From: Sinonovacula constricta
Lineage: Eukaryota > Mollusca > Bivalvia > Cardiida > Solecurtidae
NCBI GenBank assembly: GCA_007844125.1
Contig: CM017567.1
Coordinates: 5,163,308 to 5,227,307 of the forward strand
Length of the DNA: 64,000 nucleotides
Reading direction: 5' to 3'
Position numbers and translations under genes: made by a program. This document shows, in pieces, positions 48,079-59,762 of the stretch. Below the pieces are notes generated by a model that worked only from the letters and a program-made list of their open reading frames with translations, ran no database searches and was not told the origin of the DNA. Position 1 is the first letter of the stretch, and each line of letters begins with the position of its first letter.

Positions 48079-49209
48079 TCAAAATCTATTTGCATCTAAA
48101 CCACTCTACATGTTAAACATTATTTCCAAGTCCATTCGATTCTTTTTACACTGAGGGTAATCATACGTGTATAATGACACTTATTTTATATTATTTACAA
48201 TAGTTTTTTTTTCTGGAATAGGTGTCACTGCCATATGATCTGACGATAATGAGGTATACAGTTATAAAACTGCACTCATCGATATGGATTGGTTTAAAGG
48301 ACTTCCTCTTATTCCCAGGTCGCAATTCAGAAGTCACCTAATTACAATCGAAAAACATTGGTAAAGATTTGCTTATCTTTTGTAAGAGAATGGGTGTCGC
48401 TCAAGTCCGGATGCGTAACAACAATGCAACAATGAAATCAGCAGTTCGATATATGAATAAATGGCGATATCAGTATGCGTATAAACGAAAAAAAAATCAA
48501 ATAATAATAATTGGCAAGCATGTATCAAATATTGTCGTATTGCCCACAGCAAATGAAATGAAATAGACGCCTAGCGTCGCGTTATTTCTCATACTAACGT
48601 TAAGTAACCTGAATTGGATAAGTTATTTGTCCAGCAGGATAAAGCTGTTTTTAATATGAAAGTATAAACAACTCACCCAACGTACTGATTTAAAATCATA
48701 GACGCGGGATATTTTCTTACACTTAGTTATGGTAAATAAAGAAAAGGTATTTGTGCAAAGCACCAAATGGCAAACAACCAATACCTCATCTGACTAATAT
48801 ACGATGTGTACTTTGACAATTAGAATCACATGCCTATCGTTTGTACGGCATATTCCAAAATCATTACGTTAAAGGAAACAGCAACAGTAGCGAAAACCTG
48901 TTGTAAATTTATGATAATGACTATGAAAAATGATACCAGTTTGGTTTTGTCGTTATTTGTATCATCTCAACAAAGATATATACGTCCAAATACGTCAACA
49001 ATCGACTGCGACTTCACTATTGTCAGCTATCCCAGTAAAGTTTGTCCATCCGAACCCGTTCACAAATGCACACGAAGAACGTGAATTGGTATACAATTGT
49101 GTAAAAATTTGGTCATCACTTGTAACCGCAAACATCGATTGCAGAACGCAGAATGGTTGTGCAGTATAAAATAGATGATACAAGCATTGGTCAACATGTT
49201 ATATGGCGA

Positions 49210-50072
49210 AACAAGCCCCTAAAATACTAGATATACAAGTCTCTCAAATAGAGGATATACAAGTATCTCTCAAATAAAGGATATACAAGTATCTCTCAAA
49301 TAGAGCATATACAAGTATCTCTCAAATAGAGAATATACAAATATCTCAAATACAGGATATACAAGTATCTGTCAAATAGAGGATATACAAGTATCCCTCA
49401 AATACAGGATATACAAGTATCTCTGAAATACAGGATATACAAGCATCTATCAAATATAGGATATACAAGTATCCCCCGAACACAGGATATACAAATATCT
49501 CTGAAATACAGGATATACAATTATCTCTGAAATACATGATATTCAAGTATCTCTGAAATATAATATATACAATCATCTCTAAAAAACAGGATATACAAGT
49601 ATCTTTGAAATGCAGGATATATAAGCATCCCTTAAATAGAGAATATACAAGCATCTCTGAAATACAGAATATTCAAGTATCTCTGAAATACAGGATATAA
49701 AAATACATGTATCTCTCAAATACAGAATATACAAGTATCTCTCATACAATAGATGTACAAGTAACTTAAACAACTGGTATACAACTATTTCTCATAAATA
49801 GGATGTACATGTACAAGTATATTACATATAGGATATACTAATATCTCTCGAATACAGGATATACTAATATCTCTCGAATACAGGATATACAAGTATCTCT
49901 CAAATACAGGATATACAAGTATCTCTCAAATACAGGATATATAAAATATCTCTCAAATACAGGATATACAAGTATCTCTCATAAACAGGATATACAAATA
50001 TATCTCAAATACAGGATATACAAGTATCTCTCAAATATAGGATACACAGATATCTCCCAAATACTGGGAACG
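49210..50072 (+). repeat. 26-bp minisatellite, long allele (unit 1)
   Basis: About 32 units of a 26-bp repeat (for example 49882-49907, core GATATACAAGTATCTCTC then AAATAC). Variants change one or a few bases. Because 26 is not a multiple of 3, all three frames rotate through the array, and the minus strand stays open for long stretches (49346-49654 and 49579-49773). I take these to be artefacts. Confidence 0.93.
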
Positions 50073-50561
50073 TAAATGTTTTCTTAAGCGTTTTATATTT
50101 TCTTACTATTTCCTGAGATAACTTGCTTTCTTTATAACCCGCATGGCGTCTGAATGGCGTCATACTCTTAAAGGCATGAAGTCATGCAATAACAAACCAT
50201 GTGTACTGTACTTTAATTCCTTTAATAAAAGAACGAATCATCCTATAACAAAAACATTCAGTTACAGTTTTGTTCTAAACGTGTATTTATTACGGGCTAG
50301 GCTAGTCTTTTTTAATAGAGAAGTGTGTATTCTTTAACAAACATTTTATTCTTGCATATTCTTTAAGTGGTCGTCATGTAGTGCTTAGCTTAGCTTTGTT
50401 TGGGCATAACCAAAATAAATACATTCGGCGGTATTTTGGCGGATTATGATGCATTTATAGGCATTATTATTTAAACCGGGATTGCTAGCTGGTAAATAAA
50501 ATTAAGAATCATTTCCAAATGGTAATAGAAGTATGTTTAATAAACGGAAATCGAACAACAA

Positions 50562-50763
50562 ATCATTAAAAATACCACTTCGAGTTTAGAAGCACTCGCT
50601 TTGACATTTCTACACAACGTCGAGATATAAAGGTCAACACACGTACGTAAAAAGGAAACATTAAACTTATTTTACCACCATTCCTTTATTTGAAATCAGC
50701 TTTTATGTTCAAATGAACAATGTTATCATTTACATTCGTACGTTTCTGTTTTGCAAACGTACT
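50562..50763. other. about 200-bp segment present only in unit 1
   Basis: Unit 2 reads straight through here (ACAAATGACATGTAG near 60280-60295). The extra segment has two CGTACG-containing words but no clear inverted ends. It could be an insertion in unit 1 or a deletion in unit 2. Confidence 0.6.
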
Positions 50764-52176
50764 GACATGTAGTAAATGCTTAATATAATAAACCGACAAT
50801 GCAAGAAAGTTTCATCGTTCAGGATAAGTCATGTGGTTTTCGAAAACATATCATGAATTCAAATACCAAATGTACGAATTACAGGAACGTCTTAAAACAC
50901 AACAAACCACTTATCTTTGTTATGTCAAGACTTTTGACAGGCCTGGATGCCATGGGAGAGTGTTGCAGGTGATACATGTATGGAAGAGTAAAAGGTGATA
51001 CATCAGCGTTCGAGAATTGTCGAGGTGCAGTTTTATTTAGCTAAATCTTTGATGTGTGTTTGCAATTATCAGTTAACCTTCTGACCAGTTGTCCCCAATC
51101 TTTAAACAAAAGAAGTGTCTGCAACGAAATGTATATTTAAGTAAAAGTTCATGTTTATGAACACAGGTTGTTGTAAACATCTGCGATCTGTATAAGAATT
51201 GCACGCACGTAACATGCATAAAGCCTGAATGTCAAAAATGTACACACATAAACTAGTTTATAAAATTATCCTATTAAAGGCATAAAAATAGATAACCCAA
51301 ATTTCACTGTACTACTCCCATGGAGGCGGAACCAATTATGCTGACTGTAAAACATGTTAACGAGGCTTTACACAGCGGAATAAAAATTGTCAGCTGATTT
51401 CCCCAGTATGCAATTCCACAAACTTTTCGAGGGCGAGACAACTTTAAATTGGAACATCCCCAATGAGATTTTCTTTAAATTGATGTTTATTTGCTAAGTA
51501 TTCTAGTTGCACACATTCTCCGGGAAATTGTTTCGTGAAAATTCGATGAGTTATTAAATGGAAAAAAAGATACTTTTATGTCCTTTATGTATTTGTATCT
51601 TTTATATTCTTTTTAAACATTGTTGTCTAGCTACCCAAGGTTTATCTACGTTTCCGCAATAAACAATGTCATCTTTATTGAAAAATATCGAATAATATCA
51701 GTTTTGTATAGACCTTTCTAACAAAAAATATTCTTACACAGAATATCAGCTCGGTGTTGTTGTTTTTTCTCCCGACAACGCCCGATGCCACGGATATTTG
51801 TGCAAACATGGATGAGATCAGTAAGAAATGACATTTATAAGACATAAAGAATTGTTCTACGACAATCACAACGCTGATGGTCGCGCATTATCTGAGGTAG
51901 TTAGTTATGTCCGGACATGTTTCAATATTGCCGATAATCAAGACATTTAATAACGTTGGCGTATATTCGCAGATGTCATTCCGAGTTCGGGTAAGTATAA
52001 CTATAAAAGTAGTCAAACACTGTTCTCTGATACTTCGGCTACATCGTCGATGCTTATGGAGATGCCGCGTGCGAGGCAAGATAATATTATTCAGAAGCAA
52101 CATCGATGGTTCGGGTAAGTTTAGGGGAGAGAGAGAAATTCTACCACTTAAAATTTGCCTACAACTCCGATGTTTC

Positions 52177-52212
52177 GGGGGTGACGGGGGGGGGGCTGGG
52201 CGGGGCGGGGGG
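52177..52212 (+). repeat. G-tract with G-quadruplex potential, unit 1 only
   Basis: Five runs of 3 to 11 G separated by 1-4 bases meet the usual quadruplex pattern. Unit 2 has only CCGAGGGATGATAAC at the same place (near 61796). Confidence 0.85.
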
Positions 52213-53774
52213 ATAATAACACTCCTGAACTTTCCCCAAGACAAGAGGAAACTTCTTTCCTCTCGAAGCTTTTTTATTTAAGTTGATTCAAATCATTTGT
52301 TTCGATTTGTCTACATGTTAACTAAATAACAAGATTGTTTAGGTAAATAATGATATTTATCATTTAACGTAGTCTGAAAAAAGCTTATTTTGATAAAATC
52401 TCATTCATAGAGAAAGGTAGCTAGCTATGTATGGCTAAAATTTTAACGACCTAGCTGTGGAGCGTTTGCACTATGTGTAAATGCCAATGTTCTTATAGTT
52501 AAATAATGAAATTACCCCAGAAAATAGTTAAATGCAAAAAAGGCCGTTCACAAACCTCTCATTTATCTGCATTTATTCAACAAACGCACTTCTATGAACT
52601 AAGCAAGTTGAACGACGGAAAGCAAATGTCAAATGCCAGACTATAGATTTTCTGCAGAACAGTCGAAGGCGTCTACGGCTGTTATTTTAATGATCTTTGT
52701 GGCATTTTAGAGTCCCACTGAAATCACCTTTTAGAATTTTCGTAACGTTTAGATATATCACAATTAACACTAGTCTGTTTTCTAAATGTCGAGTAGTATT
52801 TTTAGGAAAATATCAAAGTTAGCACTTTTGTCACATAAGAGTTGTTATCAAATGATAATAAATTACATTATTTTATGCCGACCTGGGAAATATTTACCGA
52901 TAATACTTCCAAGCTTTATTTGCACAATAAGCTCGTGTACAATTCCATTACTCGGTTGGACGAAAAAGAATAGAAATTCTGATTTTAAAAAAATTTAAAA
53001 CACATAGAAAACAGACAAAAAAGTCATACTTCGACCGTTCGAACCTAATTTTTTGACAGTGACTTCCATTTTTTATGGGCCAGCAACCAAATATCTACCT
53101 TTAATTACAACCATTAACGTTAGATCTTCGTCAACAATTATCGGTCATCCGTCTCATCAATTGTCCTGACAAAATGTCCAACCTGGAGCAATTGGCGTAA
53201 AACAAGACAGACATATATCGGGTCAAACTCTAGACTTGAACTGATAAAGAGGTCGAACAGAGACAAGAAGGCTGAGATTTTCAGACCAAACACGTACTGG
53301 AGTTCAAGCCACAGCACTAGACCGTATCAGACGGCGAACTTAGGTGACTACCCTAAACTCCGAGAGGGATAAAAAGTATTAAGTCAAGTTTTATGTGCTC
53401 GACTCTATTGGTTTAGGAATTCCCGAATCACCTTCTCTTAGCGCAAGAAAGTCAAGTTTCTACTACAAAAAAAAACGTTCTTCTTAAACCTTGCTTCGGG
53501 GGCACTTAATAGATTATTCTATTTCATTGAAAATTATCGCATATTGTTAAAACAATTTCTTCTGACATTAGGGCGAATAAACTTAAGTTTTGTTAAGATT
53601 TGTAAAAGAGAATAACGTTGTAAATGGCACTGCGGGGAGCATTTTATTTTATTTTATTTTATTCGTCTTTCTGTGCATAAATCTTCCTAGATATAGTTTA
53701 ATGTGCCAACAGAGATAAAAACGCTTATTACACCACATTCAGGAAGCACACGTTTTATCAGATTATCAACAATG

Positions 53775-53832
53775 ATTTTATTACTATTTTATTATTACTA
53801 TTATTATTTTTTATTATTATTTTTATTATTAA
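53775..53832. repeat. short ATT microsatellite (unit 1 allele)
   Basis: Interrupted ATT units over about 58 bp. Its counterpart in unit 2 is 63545-63805. Confidence 0.9.
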
Positions 53833-54718
53833 TAGACTGAAATGTCCTACAGCGAGCTGCATTGTGTGGGAAGTTGACCTACATATTTCAGTTAAATGTA
53901 TTGGATTGGCGTATTAACTTGGTGTAAGAATAGTTGCGTATTTATACATTAGGATAAGTGTCACAATGATTGTTTCTGGCAAAAGCCCGTCTTACTTTAA
54001 CGTGTCAGTTCGTGTGTGCATTTTTATCGTTAAAGTACTTTCATGTGCACGTTTTAATTGCTTCCAGGGAGGATATTGTCTGATATAACACAGTGATTAT
54101 CTCGTTGGAATAATTAACATGGCTAGGTTTTGTGTCCCGACTGTGGCTGCTTCTTGATTTCCTAGAAATGTTTTGTAGTCTTTTTTCACCAGATGAAGAC
54201 CATGGTTATATTCTATTTATCTTATTTCAATTTTATTACATTTTAAGTCTTCGAAAGGTTTATATTTTTAAGAGTTTCTTGGTTAGACCTTTTGACATTT
54301 GGTTTAAATTATATGTAAGGAAATAAATAAAATGTAGAATATTTTATTAAATTGTAAATGGTGATATCGTGTACGTATAACAACGTTTGAAGTCTGTGCA
54401 TCGTTATTACAACGTAATTGGTGAAATCGAAATAGTTGTTACAAAAGTTGCAATAGCTTGAAACAGACGTCTTTCCAAGCAAACTATTATCCCCTGCACT
54501 TAGACAAAGAAATATGTACTCACACCTAGCTAACAGAAGGTAGATATTAATATAGAGAGATTATTAATGAAGTTGGAAATTAAACTCACTTGGGTTTAAC
54601 TTTATTCAAGAACGTGGGTTCGCGCAAAAAAAGAAGTATTCACTAGTAAAGTACGAAAAACCTTTTTTGTACAATAAATTGATTCTCCGTTGAGAATCGC
54701 TTAAATCCAATTACTTAC

Positions 54719-54884
54719 AAACGTAAATACAATAGTGTGGTTCTGCCCAGAGCACTCTACGGTACTGAGTGCATCTATAATCGAGATCACCAGATAAGAG
54801 CGTGTCCATCGTTTATGCATTAAATCCACGCAAGACGTGTCTATGACCACTCGCTCTGATGTTGCGCAGAGTCTTGCTAGTTGC
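54719..54884 (-). CDS. candidate isolated internal exon, weak
   Basis: On the minus strand a 166-bp open piece begins after a pyrimidine-rich acceptor (CTTTGTGTGGCAG) and ends at a strong donor GTAAGTAA. After one leading base it reads 55 codons without a stop, including RVVIDTSCVDLMHKRWTRSY and ending NHTIVFTF. It is GC-richer than its surroundings. No partner exon was found and no domain is recognised. Coding is possible but unproven. The counterpart in unit 2 lies outside the window, so conservation cannot be tested here. Confidence 0.25.
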
Positions 54885-54971
54885 CTGCCACACAAAGCAG
54901 AGATTGACAATGGAAAATTTATTTTATTTGGCCAACTGTGTCGCTGAAACGTTAGCTTACGCATCAAAGAT

Positions 54972-55274
54972 ATGTTTCTTCTAAGATTTCGTCAACATTT
55001 TCTCTTCCGTAATGCCAGTGGCTTTTTTACCGACGTGCTTAACGCGTGTCTTGCTATGGTTAAGACAAATATTTCACACAATATGCAACATGTGCAGAAT
55101 TTCCTAGCAGGACACATTGGAAAAAGATCGTATCCAACCATATATGGACCCGTGTTACCAGTGACTGGTTATCCCGTATATGCCAGGCGGAATTTAATCG
55201 CTTTAGAAGCCTACATTGTTCCTATGGTATATGTGATGTATGGTATTTTGCTAGTAAAAGGCCTAAGTGTTTAA
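54972..55274 (+). other. 100-codon open frame, unrecognised
   Basis: Starts with ATG and ends with TAA. The translation includes NASGFFTDVLNACLAMVK and YGPVLPVTGYPVYARRN, with a hydrophobic stretch near the C terminus (about residues 77-99). It is not driven by a repeat and lies divergent to the candidate exon at 54719-54884. No family is recognised. In AT-rich DNA a frame of this length can arise by chance. Confidence 0.2.
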
Positions 55275-55557
55275 CTTACTATTTTTTGCTTTACTTTGAA
55301 TGAGTAAATGTTTAATATATGAGGCTATATTTGGAAAAGGGGTCTTAATGGTAAAATATACACAATTGGATTTTATCGGATTTTTTTTCTAATAGAGGAC
55401 TAATTAGACAGTAAGCACTATATTTATATCTAGTATGCTTTTTTAATATATAATCCGTTAGAAGCCCTGTCTGCCGTAAAACAAATCACGATTCTGCCTG
55501 ATTCTGCTGTTATGTTTTAACAAAATGAAATACTAGTTGATGTTTTCTTTTTTTAAC

Positions 55558-55559
<2 letters not shown>

Positions 55560-55592
<33 letters not shown>
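55560..55592. repeat. (TA)n microsatellite
   Basis: Perfect alternating TA of about 33 bp just before the start of unit 2. Confidence 0.95.
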
Positions 55593-55593
<1 letters not shown>

Positions 55594-56954
55594 CTTTCCA
55601 ACACATTCCAGTATTAATATTAAATTGCCAAATACTTACATTGCCAGAGACGTATCCTTGTTATATTTTTGCAACATATGGGTCTTTGTCTTTAAGACCT
55701 TAACAACATTAATTGGGTTATTTTACATTGTACTTGAAATTTTTTCTTGCTGTTTCAATAATAAAAAGGAACAAGTAATAATAATATTATTTTGTGTTGA
55801 CAACAAACTTTGCATTTATAAATAAAGTTTAAGCTCATCGTCCTCACTTTCTTTTAAGTATTATAACATATAAGTATTGTAACATGCCCGTGTCGATGGA
55901 GGAAAATGCTCCGTCTCGGACGTTTAGGAAATATTATTTCTGAAAATCCCAATATTTTAATTTGTACAGAGCACACGGGCTAGTATAACAACCATCAACT
56001 CACCTAGTTGAGTTCCCATTTAATTATTTAAGTATCACTTTTGTGACAATTTCCTTCTTAAGAACCATTCACAGATGGTCTTGGTCTGTGGGCGTGAAGG
56101 AATCGACGATTGTACGGAGCAAGTAGTCTACTAGCTTCAATTACTACTAGTCGTGTGTATTTCACAGATAAAATCCAAAATTGGTGCAATTTTACAGTTT
56201 CGTTAATTATTTTCTGTTCTTTCTTAACAGTGGCGTCACTTTGAAGTTAAATTCTGCGTTGAGTATTATGTAAATGGGTTTCGAATAAATTTACGGGCTT
56301 CTAGATTGGGTAAAAGAACACGGGTTATTATATTTTATTAATATATTTTACATACAATTTATAGCTTTGGAATTTCTTAATTTCCCAAGTGACGATGGTA
56401 AATTGAATTATTTTATTTTACTTTCGTAGTTTTCGAAATTGCTCCACATTGCACTGGCAACTAATTGTGTCTTGTTTATCACAGGTCATTTATCAAGAGT
56501 TCACAATGGTTGTTCTAGACATCGAGCCAACGATCTACCTTCTGCAAATATTCAATTGAAATATGGATATTTTCTATTTAAATTATACCTCCAAGAAATG
56601 TTCACAAATAATAAAACCGTCTTCTGAAATAAATATCGTATCTTTACTCTATAAAGTTACATACTTTAAATGTGTCAAAGCATGTGTTTTCTCAATAAAT
56701 CAGTTTAAGCCTGTATGTTTTCAGAATATGTTTATAATAGTAATGCTGACATATAAATTTTCTAAATTATGAAATTATTTTATGTAGTTTAGGTTTTAAA
56801 GTTTACAGTTTGAGAAATGTTGTTCTTAGCCAAAACGCACGAATTGTTCTTACAAGCAGAAACCATCACTACGAGTATGTGACAAAAGTTGCAAACTGGC
56901 AGGATTGAACAAGCAATGAAAAACTTAACTTATATATGCATATTATTTTATCCT

Positions 56955-57467
56955 GCTTTCAAGCGTAAATGTGCGAGAAAAAGCATTGCCGGATAAACTT
57001 AGTGTTATACAGTCAATAGGTCACGTGACCAAACCACGCGTATAAATACACTGTTTACCTTAGTTATGTTCACAACCTTTTAATCAAACTTGTAATTTAT
57101 GCTTTTCCGCCGACTTATGTAATCATGGATTTTTTTAAACATTGATATATGTTGACATGGAGAATAAAAATTAAATTATTTTTTGAACGGAGGTCCATGT
57201 CTGAATAAAGAAGGAGTAAAGCGGCTATTGTTTTTCCGTTACTTTTCCTTCAATCTTCCTCGTTTGTTTACCTATTTCCTATTTTAAGGGGTTTTTTTAT
57301 TTAAAAGATAAAAATCAGGATAAATCGAACACATGGTTGGTGCCAAGAATAAGAACATTTAACTCTTTCCCCTTCGAAGCGTATCTTGGCTCGCTTAATT
57401 TCGCCAACATATTCGCTTCTCGCTCACCAGATAAACTTTCTCATTCTCGGCACTAACAATGTATCCT
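56955..57467 (+). mobile_element. 513-bp insertion in unit 2, unclassified
   Basis: Unit 1 reads straight through here (TATTATTATCTTGGGTAAG near 47850). In unit 2 the extra sequence lies between two TATCCT words (56949-56954 and 57462-57467), a possible 6-bp target duplication. It has no clear terminal inverted repeat and no recognisable open frame. It contains a promoter-like pair of motifs at 57019-57048. Confidence 0.6.
57019..57048 (+). promoter_or_regulatory. palindromic E-box/CLEAR-like site with downstream TATA box
   Basis: GGTCACGTGACC at 57019-57030 is a perfect 12-bp palindrome containing GTCACGTGAC, the consensus of sites bound by MiT/TFE bHLH-zip factors in animals. TATAAATA follows at about 57041-57048. 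Together they look like a compact promoter, but no transcript or long open frame follows. Function is inferred from motif only. Confidence 0.35.
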
Positions 57468-57761
57468 CTATATCTTGTGTAAGAATGTGCCTTTTTGTCT
57501 ATTGAAATCGTTTGATACGCTTCAATGCTAGTCCGAAGGAAGCTTGACTTCCAGGACAAAAAAAAAACCCATAAAGGATAGTTTTGTCTTTTCTTTTGTG
57601 TGCATGTATCATCGAAGACACTTTTATTTCACCGAATTGTTAGCATAATTGCGTTTTCACAAGTGGCGAAAATAGTGTTGTCCAACCCACGACATAGGAA
57701 ACAATCGATATTAGTACCTCATTATCAGCAAAATTTAATTGCATATTACCCACTCTACATG

Positions 57762-58346
57762 ACAAGTTGACAAGTTTGACAAGTTTATTGAATTTCAACC
57801 AGAAGGTCGTTCGACCCATGTGGCAATACATAGTGTAATACATAGTACAAACAATGACGAATGTGGACATGTATACTTTTATAAAGAAAAAAAATATATA
57901 TTATCAATGTTATATTGGCAAAATAAATCAAGTATTCACATACAAATCAAACAATAATATTCATATATTTTATATAAATAGAATTTACAATATTTAATAC
58001 CAGTAGATATGTGCTTTACTGGTACCGTTATTGTTAAATAGGTTTTTAAATTGACTCCGTGTTTTAACACTGAAGTAGTTTAGCGAATTATCATGTTCGT
58101 GTAAAAAGTATAAGAACCAATAGCACATGGTGTTTATCAACAAACGTTAATGCAAAAAAATAGCGTTATTTTAGTAATTTCGCTTTCAATATTAACTGAC
58201 GGGAGTATGAATTTACGTTTACTAAAAGAAAGAGGTTCAAGATTATTGTTGTTACAATGAGGTAATAGAACAACAATGCTCCAGAGGAGATAAAGTTCAT
58301 TAAAGGAAGAGGAAGAATGGCACATACTGTGACTACATAATTTATT
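57762..58346 (-). mobile_element. 5'-truncated LINE 3' end, inserted in unit 2
   Basis: Absent from unit 1, where TCTACATGTTAAACATT is continuous near 48107. In unit 2 the insertion is flanked by TACATG (57756-57761) and TATATG (58347-58352). Read on the minus strand it ends TTGAAATTCAATAAACTTG followed by repeated AACTTGTC units. A poly(A)-signal word plus a short tandem tail is typical of CR1/L2-like non-LTR elements. No RT coding sequence remains. Confidence 0.65.
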
Positions 58347-59582
58347 TATATGTAAAACAGTATTTCAAAGTCCATTCGTTTTTGTTTTAAATTACGTTTC
58401 AAGTAAAATACACCGGTCATTTTGTGATTGTTTATGTAGTTAAGAAAATAAAGATAGTAACTTACACTGAGGGTATTCATATGTGTATAATGACACTTAT
58501 GTTTATATCATTTACAACAGATTTTTTCTGGTATGTGTGTCACTGCCATATGATCTGACGATAATGGGGTCTACAGTTATAAAACAGCGCTCATCGATAT
58601 GGATTGTTTTAATGGACTGCCTCTTATTTCCAGGTAACAATTCAGAAGTCACCTAATTACAATCGAAAACATTGGTAAAGATTTGCTTATCTTTTTTAAT
58701 AGAATGGATGTCGCTCAAGTCCGGATGCGTAACGACAATGAAAACAGCAGGTCGATGTATGATTAAAAGGCGATGTCGGTATGCGTATAAACGAAAAAGT
58801 ATCTAAAAGCAATAATTGGCAAGCATGTATCAAATATCGTCGTATTGCCCACAGCAAATGAAATTAAATACACGCCTAGCGTCTCATTATTTCTCATACT
58901 AACATTTAATAACCTGAATGGGATTCAGTTAAAGTATAAATTATTTTTTATCCAGCATTATAAAGCTGACTGTGTTTATATATGAAAGTATAAACAACTC
59001 ACCCAACGTACTGATTTTAAGTCATAAACGAGCGATATTTTCTTACACTTACTTATGGCAAATAAAGAAAGGGTAATTGTGCAAAGCACCAAATGGCAAA
59101 CAAACCAATACCTTATCTGACGAATATACGATGAGTTCTTTGACTCAAATTGAGCTAAAATATGTTCTTACAATTAGAATCACATGCCCATCGTTTGGAT
59201 GGCATATTCCAAAGTCATTACGTTAAAGAAAACAGCAACCGTAGCGTAAACCTGTTTTAAATTTATGATAATGACTATGAAATATGATACCAGTTTGGTT
59301 TTATCGTTATTTGTATCATCCCATCAGAGATATATACGTCGAAATACGTCAAAAATCGACTGCGATTTCACTAATGTCAGCTATCTCGGTAAACTATTTT
59401 GTCCATCCTTACTTGTTAACAAATTCACACGAGGAACGTGAATCGGTTTACAATTGTGTAATAATTTGGTCAAAGCTTGTAAGCGCAAACATCGATAATA
59501 GAACCCAGAATGGTTGTGTAGTGTAAAATAGATGATACAAGCATTGGTCAACATGTTATATTGCGAAACAAGCCCCCGAAGT

Positions 59583-59762
59583 AGTCGATATACCAGTATC
59601 TCTCTAAAATACAAGATATACAGATATCTCTTAATTACAGGATTTACAAATAGCTCTCTCAAATACAGGATATACAAGTATCTCTCAAATATAGGATATA
59701 CAAATATCTCTAAAATATAGGATATACAGATATCTCTCAAATATAGGATACATGTACACAAG
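59583..59762 (+). repeat. 26-bp minisatellite, short allele (unit 2)
   Basis: About seven units of the GATATACAAGTATCTCTC repeat at the place matching 49210-50072. Confidence 0.92.

Larger units (their letters stand above)
46608..55708 (+). repeat. 9.1-kb tandem duplication, unit 1
   Basis: Homology with 55709-64000 starts abruptly at ATTAATTGGGTTA (46608 and 55709), offset about 9101 bp, and is still present at the window end (53.98 kb against 64.00 kb). Sampled stretches look about 85-90% identical by eye. Unit 1-only sequence includes about 50562-50763 and 52752-52905, poly-C at 48065-48078 and a G-rich tract at 52177-52212. No intron-exon structure is shared that would mark a gene. Stretches not listed separately hold nothing I recognise. 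Confidence 0.9.

Noticed and set aside
48930..49169. 79-codon open frame with an 80-codon counterpart at 59284-59526, differing by an in-frame 3-base indel
   Set aside because: About 20 of 79 residues differ, and most base changes seem to alter the amino acid, as expected without selection. There is no recognisable domain or splice context. Open frame by chance in both units is more likely.
49346..49773. Minus-strand open frames with a 26-residue periodic protein
   Set aside because: Produced by the 26-bp minisatellite, in which all frames lack stops. No start context, and no counterpart in the shorter array.
51888..52281. Overlapping open frames on both strands, also partly open at 61416-61728
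   Set aside because: Both strands are open at once and the frames are disrupted differently in unit 2 around the G-tract. This does not distinguish coding from chance in a slightly GC-richer stretch.
53024..53046. TTCGAACC word resembling a tRNA B box, also at 62797-62815
   Set aside because: No A box upstream at tRNA spacing and no pairing arms.
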